Origin: Roseovarius aestuariivivens
Lineage (GTDB): Bacteria; Pseudomonadota; Alphaproteobacteria; Rhodobacterales; Rhodobacteraceae
Assembly: GCF_004761875.1 (NCBI RefSeq)
Contig: NZ_SJEY01000001.1
Location: forward strand, 310,001-374,000
Reading direction: 5' to 3'
Length of the DNA stretch: 64,000 nucleotides
Shown: positions 1-8,620 of the stretch, piece by piece
Layout of the letters: each line of letters starts with the position of its first letter
Numbering within the stretch: position 1 is the stretch's first letter
Translations under genes and position numbers: made by a program
Notes under the pieces: generated by a model
The model's input: the letters and a program-made list of their open reading frames with translations, nothing else
What the model was told of the DNA's origin: nothing
Databases searched by the model: none

Positions 1-362
1 GGGTGTCGGGCCGGTCCAAGATGATCGAGTCGATCTTCGCCACCGGCGTGCCGTTTGGCGGACGCGGCGACCTGCCGGCGACCCTGCAGGATCTGGCGCG
101 GCTGATGCCCACCTGCGCAGGCGTGCGGCGCTGGGGGTCTGCGGCGCTCGACATGGCGTATGTGGCGGCGGGCCGGTACGAGGGTTTCTGGGAACGCAAG
201 CTCAACGCGTGGGATCTGGCCGCCGGGGTCATCCTCGTGCGCGAGGCGGGCGGCTTTGCCGAGCCCATCCGCGAGGGCAAGAGCATTCTCGAAGATGGCG
301 ACGTGGTTTGCGGCAACGAGGGCGTCTTCGACAAGTTCGCCGGCATCATCCGAAACGCCTGA
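1..362 (+). CDS. Inositol monophosphatase family protein, 3' part only
   Basis: Only the C-terminal ~120 residues are in the window; the frame stays open to the left edge, so the start is missing. The visible part has the second signature of the family: a WGSAALDMAYVAAG stretch followed by an AWDLAAG motif, whose Asp is a metal ligand in the Mg2+/Li+-sensitive phosphatase superfamily, and then a VREAGG segment. The family hydrolyses inositol phosphates and related sugar or nucleotide phosphates (SuhB/CysQ/ImpA-like). The fragment cannot separate SuhB from histidinol-phosphatase-type members. It converges on the minus-strand GFA gene, 40 bp away. Confidence 0.85.
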   Translation, partial: VSGRSKMIESIFATGVPFGGRGDLPATLQDLARLMPTCAGVRRWGSAALDMAYVAAGRYEGFWERKLNAWDLAAGVILVREAGGFAEPIREGKSILEDGDVVCGNEGVFDKFAGIIRNA

Positions 363-402
363 GCCGGGCGCGAAATCTATTCCGGTGTTTCCTCGCGCCC
401 TG

Positions 403-762
403 TCAGCGGTCTGACGGGTGATGGATGCCGTCAGACCAGGGGATCGGTTCGAACTCGGCGGGGTTCATGCCCTCGATACAGCCGAAATTCACCCCGAATT
501 GCGTCGGGTCCGACCGGCGCTGGTGATGAGTGTAGATACCGCAGGTCTTGCAGAAGAAATGCTGCGCCGTGCCGGTGCCCCAGGTGTAAAGCGTGAGGTT
601 GTCCGCCCCCTTCACGACCGTCAGATCTGCAAGCGGCACCGACACCGTGGGCGCGGCGCGCCTGCGGCAGAAGGAGCAATCGCAGCGATGGGGTTGTTCC
701 AGATCCCTGGCGGCGATGTCGAGGCGCAGCTCGACCGCGCCGCAGTGGCAGGTGGCTTTCAT
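403..762 (-). CDS. GFA-family (glutathione-dependent formaldehyde-activating enzyme-like) zinc protein
   Basis: A 119-residue protein with the Mss4-like cysteine pattern of the GFA/CENP-V family: C5-x-C7, the C27-x-C29-x2-C32 cluster and C71-x2-C74, expected to hold zinc. Family members are annotated as S-(hydroxymethyl)glutathione synthases, but most are of untested function. The start at 762 gives a 4-bp ATGA overlap with the upstream rhomboid gene, so the two are probably translationally coupled. A longer open frame continues upstream of this start, but it runs out of frame through the rhomboid gene and is not coding. Confidence 0.85.
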   Translation of the reverse strand: MKATCHCGAVELRLDIAARDLEQPHRCDCSFCRRRAAPTVSVPLADLTVVKGADNLTLYTWGTGTAQHFFCKTCGIYTHHQRRSDPTQFGVNFGCIEGMNPAEFEPIPWSDGIHHPSDR

Positions 763-1502
763 TTGCGGGTCACTTTCGGAATGTGGCTTCGGGCGTAGCG
801 GTACTTGGTCTCGGGATGAGGCGGGTGACCTTCGGTGCGCGACCAGAAGCGCGGGCCGCCGCGTGCCAGGAAAAGCGGCAGGGTCAGGACGATGCCCGCG
901 ATGAAGCCGCCCGCATGCGCCCAGTAGGCGACGCCGCCTGTATCCGGATCGGCGCCGGCCCCGCCGAACAGCTGGAACAGGAACCAGAGCCCCAGCATGA
1001 TCCAGGCCGGGATTGTGACGATGCGCACGATGAAGACGATGAAGATCAGGATATCGACCCGCGCCTTGGGAAAGAGCAGCAGGTAGCCCCCCATCACCGC
1101 CGCGATCGCCCCGGACGCGCCCACCGTGGGCACCTGGCTGAACGGCGCGGCGTAGTAATGCGCCAGCCCCGCCGTCACGCCGCCCCCGAGATAGAAGGCG
1201 AGGTAGCCCAGGTGGCCCATCTCCTCTTCCATATTGTCGCCGAAGATCCACAGAAAGAGCATGTTTCCCGCCAGGTGCATCCAGCCGCCATGCAGGAACA
1301 TGGAACTGATGAGCGTGCTGTAATCGCCCGTCTGACTGACCAGCGCGGGCACCATGGCCCAATCGTAAAAGAAAAGCTGAAGCCCGCGCGGATCGGAAAA
1401 CAGCGGCCAGTAGCTTAGGAAAATCCCGATATTGAGCGCCATGAGCGCGTAGGTGACAAAGGGCGTCTGCCCCGAGGGATTGTGGTCTCGGATCGGGATC
1501 AT
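759..1502 (-). CDS. Rhomboid family intramembrane serine protease
   Basis: A 247-residue polytopic membrane protein with the rhomboid signatures: an HxxxN segment (H76, N80), the GASGA box at 128-132 with nucleophile Ser130, and the partner His196 in the AHAGG motif of a late transmembrane helix. These residues form the Ser-His dyad that cleaves substrates within the bilayer. The catalytic set looks complete, so it is probably an active protease and not an iRhom-like pseudoenzyme. Substrates cannot be told from sequence. It is first in a two-gene unit with the GFA-family gene and is divergent from the TPR gene at 1613. Confidence 0.9.
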   Translation of the reverse strand: MIPIRDHNPSGQTPFVTYALMALNIGIFLSYWPLFSDPRGLQLFFYDWAMVPALVSQTGDYSTLISSMFLHGGWMHLAGNMLFLWIFGDNMEEEMGHLGYLAFYLGGGVTAGLAHYYAAPFSQVPTVGASGAIAAVMGGYLLLFPKARVDILIFIVFIVRIVTIPAWIMLGLWFLFQLFGGAGADPDTGGVAYWAHAGGFIAGIVLTLPLFLARGGPRFWSRTEGHPPHPETKYRYARSHIPKVTRK

Positions 1503-1612
1503 GAGCGCAAAGTGGGCCGGTCCGCCGGTCGGGTCAAGCCGCCATGCGTCCTGCGGGCGGCCATGTCACGCGGGAATTGATTTTCCGCGACAGGGCTGCA
1601 TCTTTGTAACGC

Positions 1613-2170
1613 ATGAGACATCTTCTGCTTGCCCTTGTGCTTATCTGCGGTCTGGCCGGTGCGGTTCATGCCACCGGCTGTCCGCCCGCGCCCGATCACG
1701 ATGCCGCGCTGAGCGCGCTGATCGCCGAGGCGCGCGAGGCCACGAGCGAGGCGGAGGGTCGCGTGCTTTCGGACGAGATGTGGGCGCTTTGGGCTGATGC
1801 GCCCGACGCGCGCGCGCAGGATCTGCTGGACACGGGCATGGCCCGGCGCGAAAGCTTCGATTACGACGCCGCTATGACGGCCTTCGATGCGCTGGTGGCC
1901 TACTGTCCGGACTATGCCGAGGGCTACAACCAGCGTGCATTCGTGCATTTCCTTCGGGCGGATTATACCGAAGCGCTGACGCAGCTTGCCCGGGCGCTGG
2001 AGCTGTCGCCGCGCCATGTGGGGGCGCTCACGGGGCAGGCGCTCAGCTATCATGCGCTGGGCCGCAACGCCGAGGCCGCGCTGGCGCTGCGCGCGGCGCT
2101 GGCCCTCAACCCGTGGCTGGGCGAGCGGCATTTGCTGCCGGTGCTGGAAGCGGCCGAGAAAGAGATCTGA
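1613..2170 (+). CDS. Secreted TPR-repeat protein
   Basis: A 185-residue protein with a clear N-terminal signal peptide (hydrophobic core, cleavage probably near residue 20 after AVHA). The C-terminal half (about residues 85-175) has helical pairs with TPR spacing, including a motif with Y, A and L at consensus positions around YNQRAFVHF and an RALELSPRHVGAL repeat. Such periplasmic TPR proteins usually act as protein-protein adaptors; no enzymatic motif is visible. It stands alone, divergent from the rhomboid operon, and is the last ordinary gene before the AT-rich accessory strip. Confidence 0.8.
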   Translation: MRHLLLALVLICGLAGAVHATGCPPAPDHDAALSALIAEAREATSEAEGRVLSDEMWALWADAPDARAQDLLDTGMARRESFDYDAAMTAFDALVAYCPDYAEGYNQRAFVHFLRADYTEALTQLARALELSPRHVGALTGQALSYHALGRNAEAALALRAALALNPWLGERHLLPVLEAAEKEI

Positions 2171-2960
2171 GCCGGGCTGCCGCATGTAGCTGGTAAAATA
2201 GTCTCTGCAATCTACAGGGACCTTGGGCGAGGGCATCTCTCCGCACAGCCTGTGTCGGTCATTGAACCGCTGCATTCAAAATGGGTTTGCAACCGGACAT
2301 GCTCTATTCTTAATCAGGCGGAGATTGGTATTCATGGAAAAGTTAAAAGAATACGTAATTTAAATTAATCCAATCAGAATATTCACGTGTGAAGTTAATT
2401 GCCTAGGCGGCCGCATGGATCAAAGGATAAACCGGTCATTTGGTCATTTTGGCATGGCTGACAACAACTTGCTTTAAAAGGCTGTTCTGAAAAAATGTCC
2501 TGACGCTTGGAGAGAAGCGGCAGGACAAAAGGACCAAAATAAAGTTTCTTTTTTGTAGCCTTTCGACGATATCACACGACATGTGTGAGATCACGTTTTG
2601 ATTAAACAGGTAGAGTGCAGATGTGAGAAATCATCCTAGGGCGTATTTCGGTTGTTTGGACTTGTAATCCTTTATTTAGGATTTTGCGCGTAAAGCGATA
2701 ATATTTGCCAGCCGATTGAGGCAGGCATCCCATTTCATCAGACCGTTCGGAGATCGCCGGATCATAGCCGTTTCATCCGCGTCACGACGACCTCCGGGGA
2801 CTTTCGAACTCCCCCTTGCCCGTCGTGTACAGTCCTGTAATGGTCCGGTGACGTGTCCTGGCGGACCCATGGCAAGCCCTCGTGTCAACGTGCCGGCAAC
2901 CGGCAGACAGATATCGGGTGCAGATGAGTCTCGGACGTCAGGACAGGTCGAAAAAGGCAA
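2171..2960. other. Long intergenic stretch without a convincing gene
   Basis: About 790 bases between the TPR gene and the tRNA-Leu fragment. Bases 2280-2700 are distinctly AT-rich with stops in all frames. Bases 2700-2960 return to GC-rich sequence and contain overlapping open frames on both strands (2676-2960 minus, 2716-3018 plus) that have no recognisable domain, compositionally odd translations and no good ribosome binding site. I read the GC-rich part as the ancestral upstream flank of tRNA-Leu and the AT-rich part as acquired or decayed DNA. Confidence 0.5.
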
Positions 2961-2997
<37 letters not shown>

Positions 2998-3272
2998 GGG
3001 ATTGGATTTATCTTTTAGAATCAACCATTAAAAAGGAACGTGTTTAGGGCCGATAGACGAATGGTAGACAGCTTGTTCGAGGCGTTGCGTGGAATGAACT
3101 GTGGGCAAGGTGTTTAGATATTTCTGGCTTTGGTGGTTATATAGAAATGTTACATTATCAATAAGTTAGATGATTTTCAGATGCTTTGGGAGTATCATAG
3201 GGCAAGAGGCATATCGACGTAGATTGACGCTGCAAATCTGGTTTGCAAGCATAGTACATTTGCACAACGCTA

Positions 3273-4105
3273 GGGTCAGGATGCGTTAATTTCCCAAGCG
3301 CTTCGTGATTCACGGCTCCAAAAACGGAGCGGTGACATGAACTATCTTTTCTGGCTGACGGACGCGCAGATTGCGCGTCTGAAACCCTACTTTCCGAAGT
3401 CGCATGGTAAGCCTAGGGTCGACGACAGGCGGGTGCTGAGCGGTATTATCTTCATCAATCGCAATGGGTTGTGCTGGCGGGACGCTCCAGAGGTCTGCGG
3501 ACCGCATAAGACGCTTTACAGCCGCTGGAAGCGTTGGGGCGAGAAAGGTATCTTTGCACGGATGATGGTCGGCCTGGCTGCCGAACACGGCGAGGAAAAG
3601 ACCGTGATGATCGACACGACCTACCTAAAGGCACACCGCGCCGCGACCTGCATGGCCGCGACAAAGGGGGGGCGTGGTCGTCTTGTCGGTCGAACCAAGG
3701 GCGGCATGAATACCAAACTGCATGCGCTCTGCGGCAGCCAAGGGCGACCGCTCAGCCTGTTCGTCACCGCCGGGCAGGTCAGCAACTACATCGGCGCGCG
3801 GGCGCTGCTGAGCAGCCAACCCAAGTTCGACTGGCTGCTCGGGGATCGCGACTATGACGCCGACTGGTTCCGTGAGGCGTTGAAAAACAATAGCATACGC
3901 GCCTGTATCCCAGGTCGGAAACAGCGCAAGACGACCGTGAAATACGACGAGCGCCGATACAAACGGCGCAACCGCATCGAGATCATGTTTGGCAGGCTCA
4001 AGCATTGGCCGCGTGTGGCGACACGCTATGACCGCTGCCCCGAGGTCTTCCTCTCAGCCACCGCCCTCGCAGCAACCGTCATCTACAGGTTATGAATCCT
4101 GACGC
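3273..4105 (+). mobile_element. IS5-family insertion sequence (IS427-like), complete
   Basis: An 833-bp element with imperfect terminal inverted repeats: the left end reads GGGTCAGGATGC and the right end, on the opposite strand, GCGTCAGGATTC. Both ends are flanked by the dinucleotide TA (3271-3272 and 4106-4107), within a wider CTAG context, as expected for the 2-bp TA target duplication of IS427-type IS5 elements. It carries one transposase gene spanning most of its length. The matching flanks and intact frame suggest it is recent and may still be active. Confidence 0.8.
3337..4095 (+). CDS. IS5-family DDE transposase
   Basis: A 252-residue transposase in a single open frame. The N-terminal part (1-80) is the usual IS5/IS1182-type DUF4096-like domain with the W47RDxP signature; the catalytic core follows with D93 (MIDTTYLK), D170 (GDRDYD) and E215 in the RNRIEIMFGRLK motif, forming the DDE triad. 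The R...K around the last Glu is typical of DDE transposases. Many IS427 relatives need a programmed frameshift to make this protein; here no frameshift is needed. A GGAG-type ribosome binding site precedes the ATG. Confidence 0.93.
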   Translation: MNYLFWLTDAQIARLKPYFPKSHGKPRVDDRRVLSGIIFINRNGLCWRDAPEVCGPHKTLYSRWKRWGEKGIFARMMVGLAAEHGEEKTVMIDTTYLKAHRAATCMAATKGGRGRLVGRTKGGMNTKLHALCGSQGRPLSLFVTAGQVSNYIGARALLSSQPKFDWLLGDRDYDADWFREALKNNSIRACIPGRKQRKTTVKYDERRYKRRNRIEIMFGRLKHWPRVATRYDRCPEVFLSATALAATVIYRL

Positions 4106-4240
4106 TAGATTAAGCCTGTTTCTTCTGCCACCGCAGCATCCAAGCCAGACCGCCGAGACTACCTCTCTTTTTCTAAGAGTGCATCACTCCTTCAGATGGG
4201 AGTCATTGGGTCATAACCCGTGAATTCACCTTTATTTAAG

Positions 4241-5239
4241 TCATATTCCGCGAACGATTAGGTTCTTTAGGCCAATTTTGCGAAGAGTGTTTATCTTGCA
4301 GTCCTTGGCGTCGTCATAAAAGGACAAGCCAAAAGCTTCCATAATTTCCAATGCACGATCTATCTCGTGTGTTTCTAGACGGTCGTTCCAACTCCTATTT
4401 ACAATCTGCCCGCCTAGCAAGCCTTTTTCGTCTCGAGTCGTCGCGCTAGGTCGGCTCACTTCAGCTTGACCAAGCGAAATATGTGATAATCCAAGCCTTT
4501 CTACGGCAACGTCAAACAAGGTTGGATCTTCATATGCTTCTTCATAGGGAAGAAATATGCCGACTTCCTTGCATAAGGGGTCAAATACCGGAGTTACAGT
4601 ATCCAAAATCACTCTTATCACCAGTTGATCGAAAGTGGTTATATGTTTTTCATGAAGTAAGGGTGTGTTGGGATAAAGTTCAAGAATGCTATCATCTAAG
4701 CTTTGCTCTACAATCCTTTCACCCCATCCCTCTTCCCTTTTGCCCGCCATCTTAACTGATCCGATAATGGATAGCGGGTTGCGCAATATGATAATCCCTT
4801 GAGTACTTAAATTTGATAAAATGAATGGCAGCAGTCTCTGAGCTGCAGTAAACTTTAAAATTGTCAGATCTGCCGATGCCAGTCGTAGAAAATTTTTTGT
4901 TCGACTCATATAGGGCGCGCGAGCACGCGTCATATCGAATGGAGCCCCCTCAGCGAAGAAATGAAATAAAGCGTCCTGAAGCTTTTTGTTGTCAGTAGGG
5001 CTTGTGATATGTGGTCTGAGGCCTCCCACGTACGCATCTACCGGTGGCCATTTCGCTTGAATTCCCTTTACTGGCTCCCAGTGTCGCCGTGCATTTAATT
5101 TATTTTCGAGAACTTCTAACATCCACGTTGTGCCAGACCTAGGTGGTCCTGAAATAAACATTGGCTTTACATTTATTCGGTGACTGCCCACTCGCCAAGC
5201 GCATCTTGCGGCGAACTGAATTCCTCTATTAGTGATCAT
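4241..5239 (-). CDS. Sulfotransferase family protein
   Basis: A 332-residue protein with the PAPS-binding 5'-phosphosulfate loop at 30-39 (SGPPRSGTTW) and the 3'-phosphate motif around R153 and S161 (ILRNPLSIIGS). These are the hallmarks of sulfotransferases that move sulfate from PAPS to a hydroxyl or amine on carbohydrates, lipids or proteins. The gene is strikingly AT-rich with codon use unlike the core genes, and it has no glycan-biosynthesis neighbours, so it looks like a horizontally acquired, stranded gene of a surface-polysaccharide pathway. The substrate cannot be inferred. Confidence 0.85.
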   Translation of the reverse strand: MITNRGIQFAARCAWRVGSHRINVKPMFISGPPRSGTTWMLEVLENKLNARRHWEPVKGIQAKWPPVDAYVGGLRPHITSPTDNKKLQDALFHFFAEGAPFDMTRARAPYMSRTKNFLRLASADLTILKFTAAQRLLPFILSNLSTQGIIILRNPLSIIGSVKMAGKREEGWGERIVEQSLDDSILELYPNTPLLHEKHITTFDQLVIRVILDTVTPVFDPLCKEVGIFLPYEEAYEDPTLFDVAVERLGLSHISLGQAEVSRPSATTRDEKGLLGGQIVNRSWNDRLETHEIDRALEIMEAFGLSFYDDAKDCKINTLRKIGLKNLIVRGI

Positions 5240-6655
5240 TTCGTTTGAATTCCTTTCATTAGTATTGGCGGTGTCGGATGTAAAATTTATTGCCGAATCT
5301 AATCCAAGAAGTCAGCGCATCACTTTTTCATTCGGCTATAATCGCCGAGGTGCTAAAAGGTATTATAGCGTTTTATCAATTAAAAAGGTATAGTTGGTCT
5401 CCCTTCTGAGCGCAGCCATCATTTCGAAAAGACATTGAGCGTGAAAACCGCTTTTGTTCTGTTATTAGGATTCGATCATCACGATACCGGGCGAAAGCAG
5501 GTCGATCGTATCCTGACGGCGAGAGACAATCACTCCAGTTAGTTTCCGACTTTACGCATCTTAGAGCTGATGTCAGGTAAAGCAAGGAAGTATTAATCCA
5601 ACGGATGATTAAGCTCGCTTCTCAAAACATCACTCAACAACTCGGCATTGCAGAGGCTTGCCTCAACTGAGCTTGGCGAAAACCACAGCTCGATCGAAAC
5701 AACCATCCTCAACTCTCGCAAAATTTTAATGTGGAACGAGCTACTGGATGCTATTTGTGTCGAAGTGATGGCCACGCCGCGGGCAAGAGAACTATTCGGG
5801 GTCGGTAGCGAAAGTGGACGCGACGATGGCAGATGCCAAGTCATCGGTCAGAAACAAGACCGCCAGTTTACAAGTTTGGATGTCGCGTAAAGTTCATGGC
5901 TAATAGCTGATATATAACGGTAAGTATTCATGCCGCCCTAGATCCGGCCAAGCAGGCGGTCGCGCTCCCCTTTCTGACGCTGAGACTGGTCGCTGTCGGA
6001 TCGGTTTTGAGATACGTTACAGCGGTCGTAACAGCCTCCTGTTCGCCGCGTTCGTCTGCCAACACTAGTTCGTGGAAGCGCGAGAGGTTAGTTCTCTGTA
6101 TTTGTCAGCCACGGCTTTTTGGTAATCTTGTTTACTGGAGTATCCAGAAGGTTGGAGGAGCAATAGCGCATTACCTTTTAGTATGTCGCGACAGTTCCCG
6201 GCTTAAGCCGAACGCGAGTGGATACGTACTTTTCGAATACGTGTCCATGTGTGTCTGGTTCGGGGTGTACGATTGCCGGGCACTCTATAGCGATGTCGAC
6301 GCCCTTTCTTAGACGGTAAACATTATACGGACCTCAATGCGGGCGTCGTCAAGGGAAATGTGGTCCACGTTGCCAATCTGCTTTCTGACCGTGCGACCGC
6401 TTTTGACTCTTGCCTCTGCGCAATGGCTGGCTTTGCCTTTGGGTGTGACGGTAATGCCAAATCATTTCTCAGTGATGTCTCGTATCAATTGACGCGAACC
6501 AGTGGGGCCGATACTTCCGAGCATGCGTTGAGTAATCTTGGTTTCCATCCGGCAATCCCCTGCGAGCTACGGTAGATGTTGAGTAGACGCAAATATCGTA
6601 CCTGGAAGGAAAGTTGGGCATAAGAGACTAGGAAAATCTCAGTGAAAACAGCAGT
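5240..6655. other. 1.4-kb AT-rich region with no supported gene
   Basis: Several short open frames occur (5376-5585 and 5593-5844 minus; 5648-5890, 6007-6312 and 6360-6575 plus). None has a recognisable domain, a good ribosome binding site or consistent codon use, and they overlap on both strands. A minus-strand frame ending near 5941 encodes a charged helical tail (QRQKGERDRLLGRI) that may be the relic of a gene terminus. I read the region as decayed island DNA. Confidence 0.45.
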
Positions 6656-6741
6656 GCCCGCGTGGTGGAATGGTAGACACAGGGGACTTAAAATCCCCAG
6701 GCCGGAAGGCCGTGCCGGTTCGAGTCCGGCCGCGGGTACCA
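6656..6741 (+). tRNA. tRNA-Leu (anticodon UAA)
   Basis: An 86-base class II tRNA gene. The acceptor stem GCCCGCG pairs with CGCGGGT (closing G-U at the first pair), then discriminator A and an encoded CCA. The anticodon stem GGGGA/TCCCC encloses the loop CTTAAAA with anticodon TAA at 6689-6691. A long variable arm and a T arm with GGTTCGAGTCC follow. It reads UUA/UUG leucine codons. It lies 22 bp from the end of the convergent metG gene and forms the right boundary of the AT-rich island. Confidence 0.97.
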
Positions 6742-6763
6742 CAAGGCGCTGTCGGGCGCGGCC

Positions 6764-8476
6764 TTAGCCGCGCTGGCCCGCGAAACGGCTTTTCCACTCC
6801 TCGACATTCTCGTCGGTGATCTTGACGAAAAGGTTCTGCGGCACCTCGAAGGCGTGGCCCGGCTTCAGCGTCTCGAGCGCGGCCGCGACATCGTCGGGCC
6901 AGCTGTCGTCCCCGGTCTTGAGCGCGTCGAGCAACGTGGCCGCGGCATCGGGGATAAAGGGCCGGGACAGCACCGCGTAAAGCCGGGCGAGGTTGAGCGC
7001 GAAACGGATCTGCATCGCCGCGCGCTCGGGGTCTTCCTTGAAGGTGGCCCAGGGCGCGGCCTCTTGAAGGTATTCGTTGCCCGCAACCCAGATGGCGCGC
7101 AGTTCGCTGGCGGATTTGCGCACCTCGATGGCCTCCATATGGGACTCGTAGGCGCGGATGCGGGTCGTCAGCGTTTCGATCAGCGCGGTCTCGTCGGGGC
7201 CTTGGCGGCCCGCCTCGGGCACGACCTCGCCGAACTTGGAGCGGCAGAACTTGGTCACGCGGGAGACGAAATTGCCCAGCACGTCGGCGAGGTCCTTGTT
7301 CGCCCCGGCCTGGAAGTTTTCCCAGGTAAACTCCGCGTCCGAGCTTTCGGGCGCGTGGCTGAGCAGCCACCAGCGCCAGTAGTCGGCGGGCAGGAGTTCG
7401 AGCGCCTGGTCCATGAAGACGCCGCGCCCCTGTGACGTGCTGAACTGACCGCCGTCGTAATTGAGGTAATTGAACGACTTGATGTAATCGACGAGCTTCC
7501 ACGGCTCGCCACTGCCCAGGATCGTGGCGGGGAAGCTGAGCGTGTGGAAAGGCACGTTGTCCTTGCCCATGAACTGGGTATAGCGGACATCCTCGGCGCC
7601 CTTATCGGTGCGCCACCAGCGTTCCCAGTTCTCGCCCTTGCCCGCGTCCTGCCATTCCTGCGCGCAGGCGATGTATTCGATGGGCGCGTCGAACCAGACG
7701 TAAAAGACCTTGCCCTCCATGCCCGGCCAGTCCTCATCGCCGCGCTTGACCGGAATGCCCCAGTCGAGATCGCGGGTGATGCCGCGATCCTGCAGCCCGT
7801 CGCCGTCGTTGAGCCATTTGCGCGCGATGGAGGTGGTCAGGATCGGCCAGTCGGTCTTTGCGTCGATCCAGGCGTTGAGCCGGTCGCGCATCTGGGACTG
7901 GCGCAGGTAGAGATGCTTGGTCTCGCGCACCTCCAGATCGGTGGAGCCGGAGATGGCCGAGCGCGGTTCGATCAGGTCGGTCGGGTCGAGCTGCTTGGTG
8001 CAGTTCTCGCACTGGTCGCCCCGGGCCTTGTCGTAACCGCAATTGGGGCAGGTGCCCTCGATATACCGATCCGGCAGGAAGCGGCCATCGGCGTTGGAAT
8101 AGACCTGTTTTTCGGTGACTTCCTCGATTAGCCCGGCCTCGTGCAGCTTGCCGGCGAAGTGCTGCGTGAGGCGGTGGTTCTGCGGCGATGACGAGCGCCC
8201 GAAATGATCGAAGCTGAGGCGGAAGCCTTGCCCGAGCGCATCCTGCACCTTCCACATCTCCGCGCAGTACTGATCCACCGGCTTGCCCGCCTTGGCGGCG
8301 GCAAGCTCGGCCGGGGTGCCGTGTTCGTCGGTGGCGCAGAGAAACAGCACCTCGTGGCCGCGCCCGCGCAGATAGCGGGCGTAAAGATCGGCGGGCAGCT
8401 GGCTGCCCACGAGGTTGCCCAGGTGCTTGATCCCGTTGATGTAAGGGATGGCGGAGGTGATGAGATGGCGGGCCAT
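6764..8476 (-). CDS. metG: Methionine--tRNA ligase
   Basis: A 570-residue class I aminoacyl-tRNA synthetase that charges tRNA-Met. The HIGH-type motif is HLGN at 18-21. The zinc knuckle in the connective peptide has C143, C146, C156 and C159. The KMSKS loop is the variant FSTSQGR at 345-351, common in alphaproteobacteria. The protein ends after the anticodon-binding helical domain, without the C-terminal EMAP/Trbp111 dimerisation domain found in E. coli, which is usual for this length. It converges on tRNA-Leu. Confidence 0.97.
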   Translation of the reverse strand: MARHLITSAIPYINGIKHLGNLVGSQLPADLYARYLRGRGHEVLFLCATDEHGTPAELAAAKAGKPVDQYCAEMWKVQDALGQGFRLSFDHFGRSSSPQNHRLTQHFAGKLHEAGLIEEVTEKQVYSNADGRFLPDRYIEGTCPNCGYDKARGDQCENCTKQLDPTDLIEPRSAISGSTDLEVRETKHLYLRQSQMRDRLNAWIDAKTDWPILTTSIARKWLNDGDGLQDRGITRDLDWGIPVKRGDEDWPGMEGKVFYVWFDAPIEYIACAQEWQDAGKGENWERWWRTDKGAEDVRYTQFMGKDNVPFHTLSFPATILGSGEPWKLVDYIKSFNYLNYDGGQFSTSQGRGVFMDQALELLPADYWRWWLLSHAPESSDAEFTWENFQAGANKDLADVLGNFVSRVTKFCRSKFGEVVPEAGRQGPDETALIETLTTRIRAYESHMEAIEVRKSASELRAIWVAGNEYLQEAAPWATFKEDPERAAMQIRFALNLARLYAVLSRPFIPDAAATLLDALKTGDDSWPDDVAAALETLKPGHAFEVPQNLFVKITDENVEEWKSRFAGQRG

Positions 8477-8543
8477 GGCGATCTGTCCTTCGAGTGTGCG
8501 CGTCCCTTAACGCAATGGCGCGCGCAGTGCCAGAGGCGGGTTG

Positions 8544-8620
8544 GTAGGCCGTGCTTCAGCGCGGCCTTGCCGCGGGGCACGGTGCGGAGGCGGGGAAGGG
8601 CGCGCTGAAGCACGCCCTAC
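8544..8620. repeat. Large imperfect inverted repeat between MFS gene and metG
   Basis: Two 20-base arms (8544-8563 and 8601-8620) are complementary at 19 of 20 positions and separated by 37 bases. The right arm contains the stop codon of the MFS gene (8617-8619). There is no T-run after either arm, so it is not a textbook intrinsic terminator. A long GC-rich hairpin overlapping a stop codon could stabilise the mRNA 3' end or be a dispersed REP-like unit; only a genome-wide count would tell. Confidence 0.6.

Larger units (their letters stand above)
2998..6655. mobile_element. Probable tRNA-Leu-associated genomic island (remnant)
   Basis: The segment is bounded on the left by a tRNA-Leu 5' fragment and on the right by the complete tRNA-Leu gene. 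It is much more AT-rich than the flanks and contains an insertion sequence, an orphan sulfotransferase and decayed DNA. No integrase, relaxase or phage gene is visible, so if this was an integrative element it has lost its mobility functions. The boundaries are taken from where tRNA identity begins and ends. Confidence 0.5.

Noticed and set aside
403..1362. 319-residue frame that seems to fuse rhomboid-region sequence to the GFA-family protein
   Set aside because: The N-terminal part is the rhomboid gene read out of frame; the rhomboid frame itself has all catalytic motifs, and the GFA start at 762 is well placed.
3060..3100. ATGGTAGACA word resembling the tRNA-Leu D arm
   Set aside because: Only 10 bases match the tRNA and the rest does not fold as tRNA; likely chance or a deep relic.
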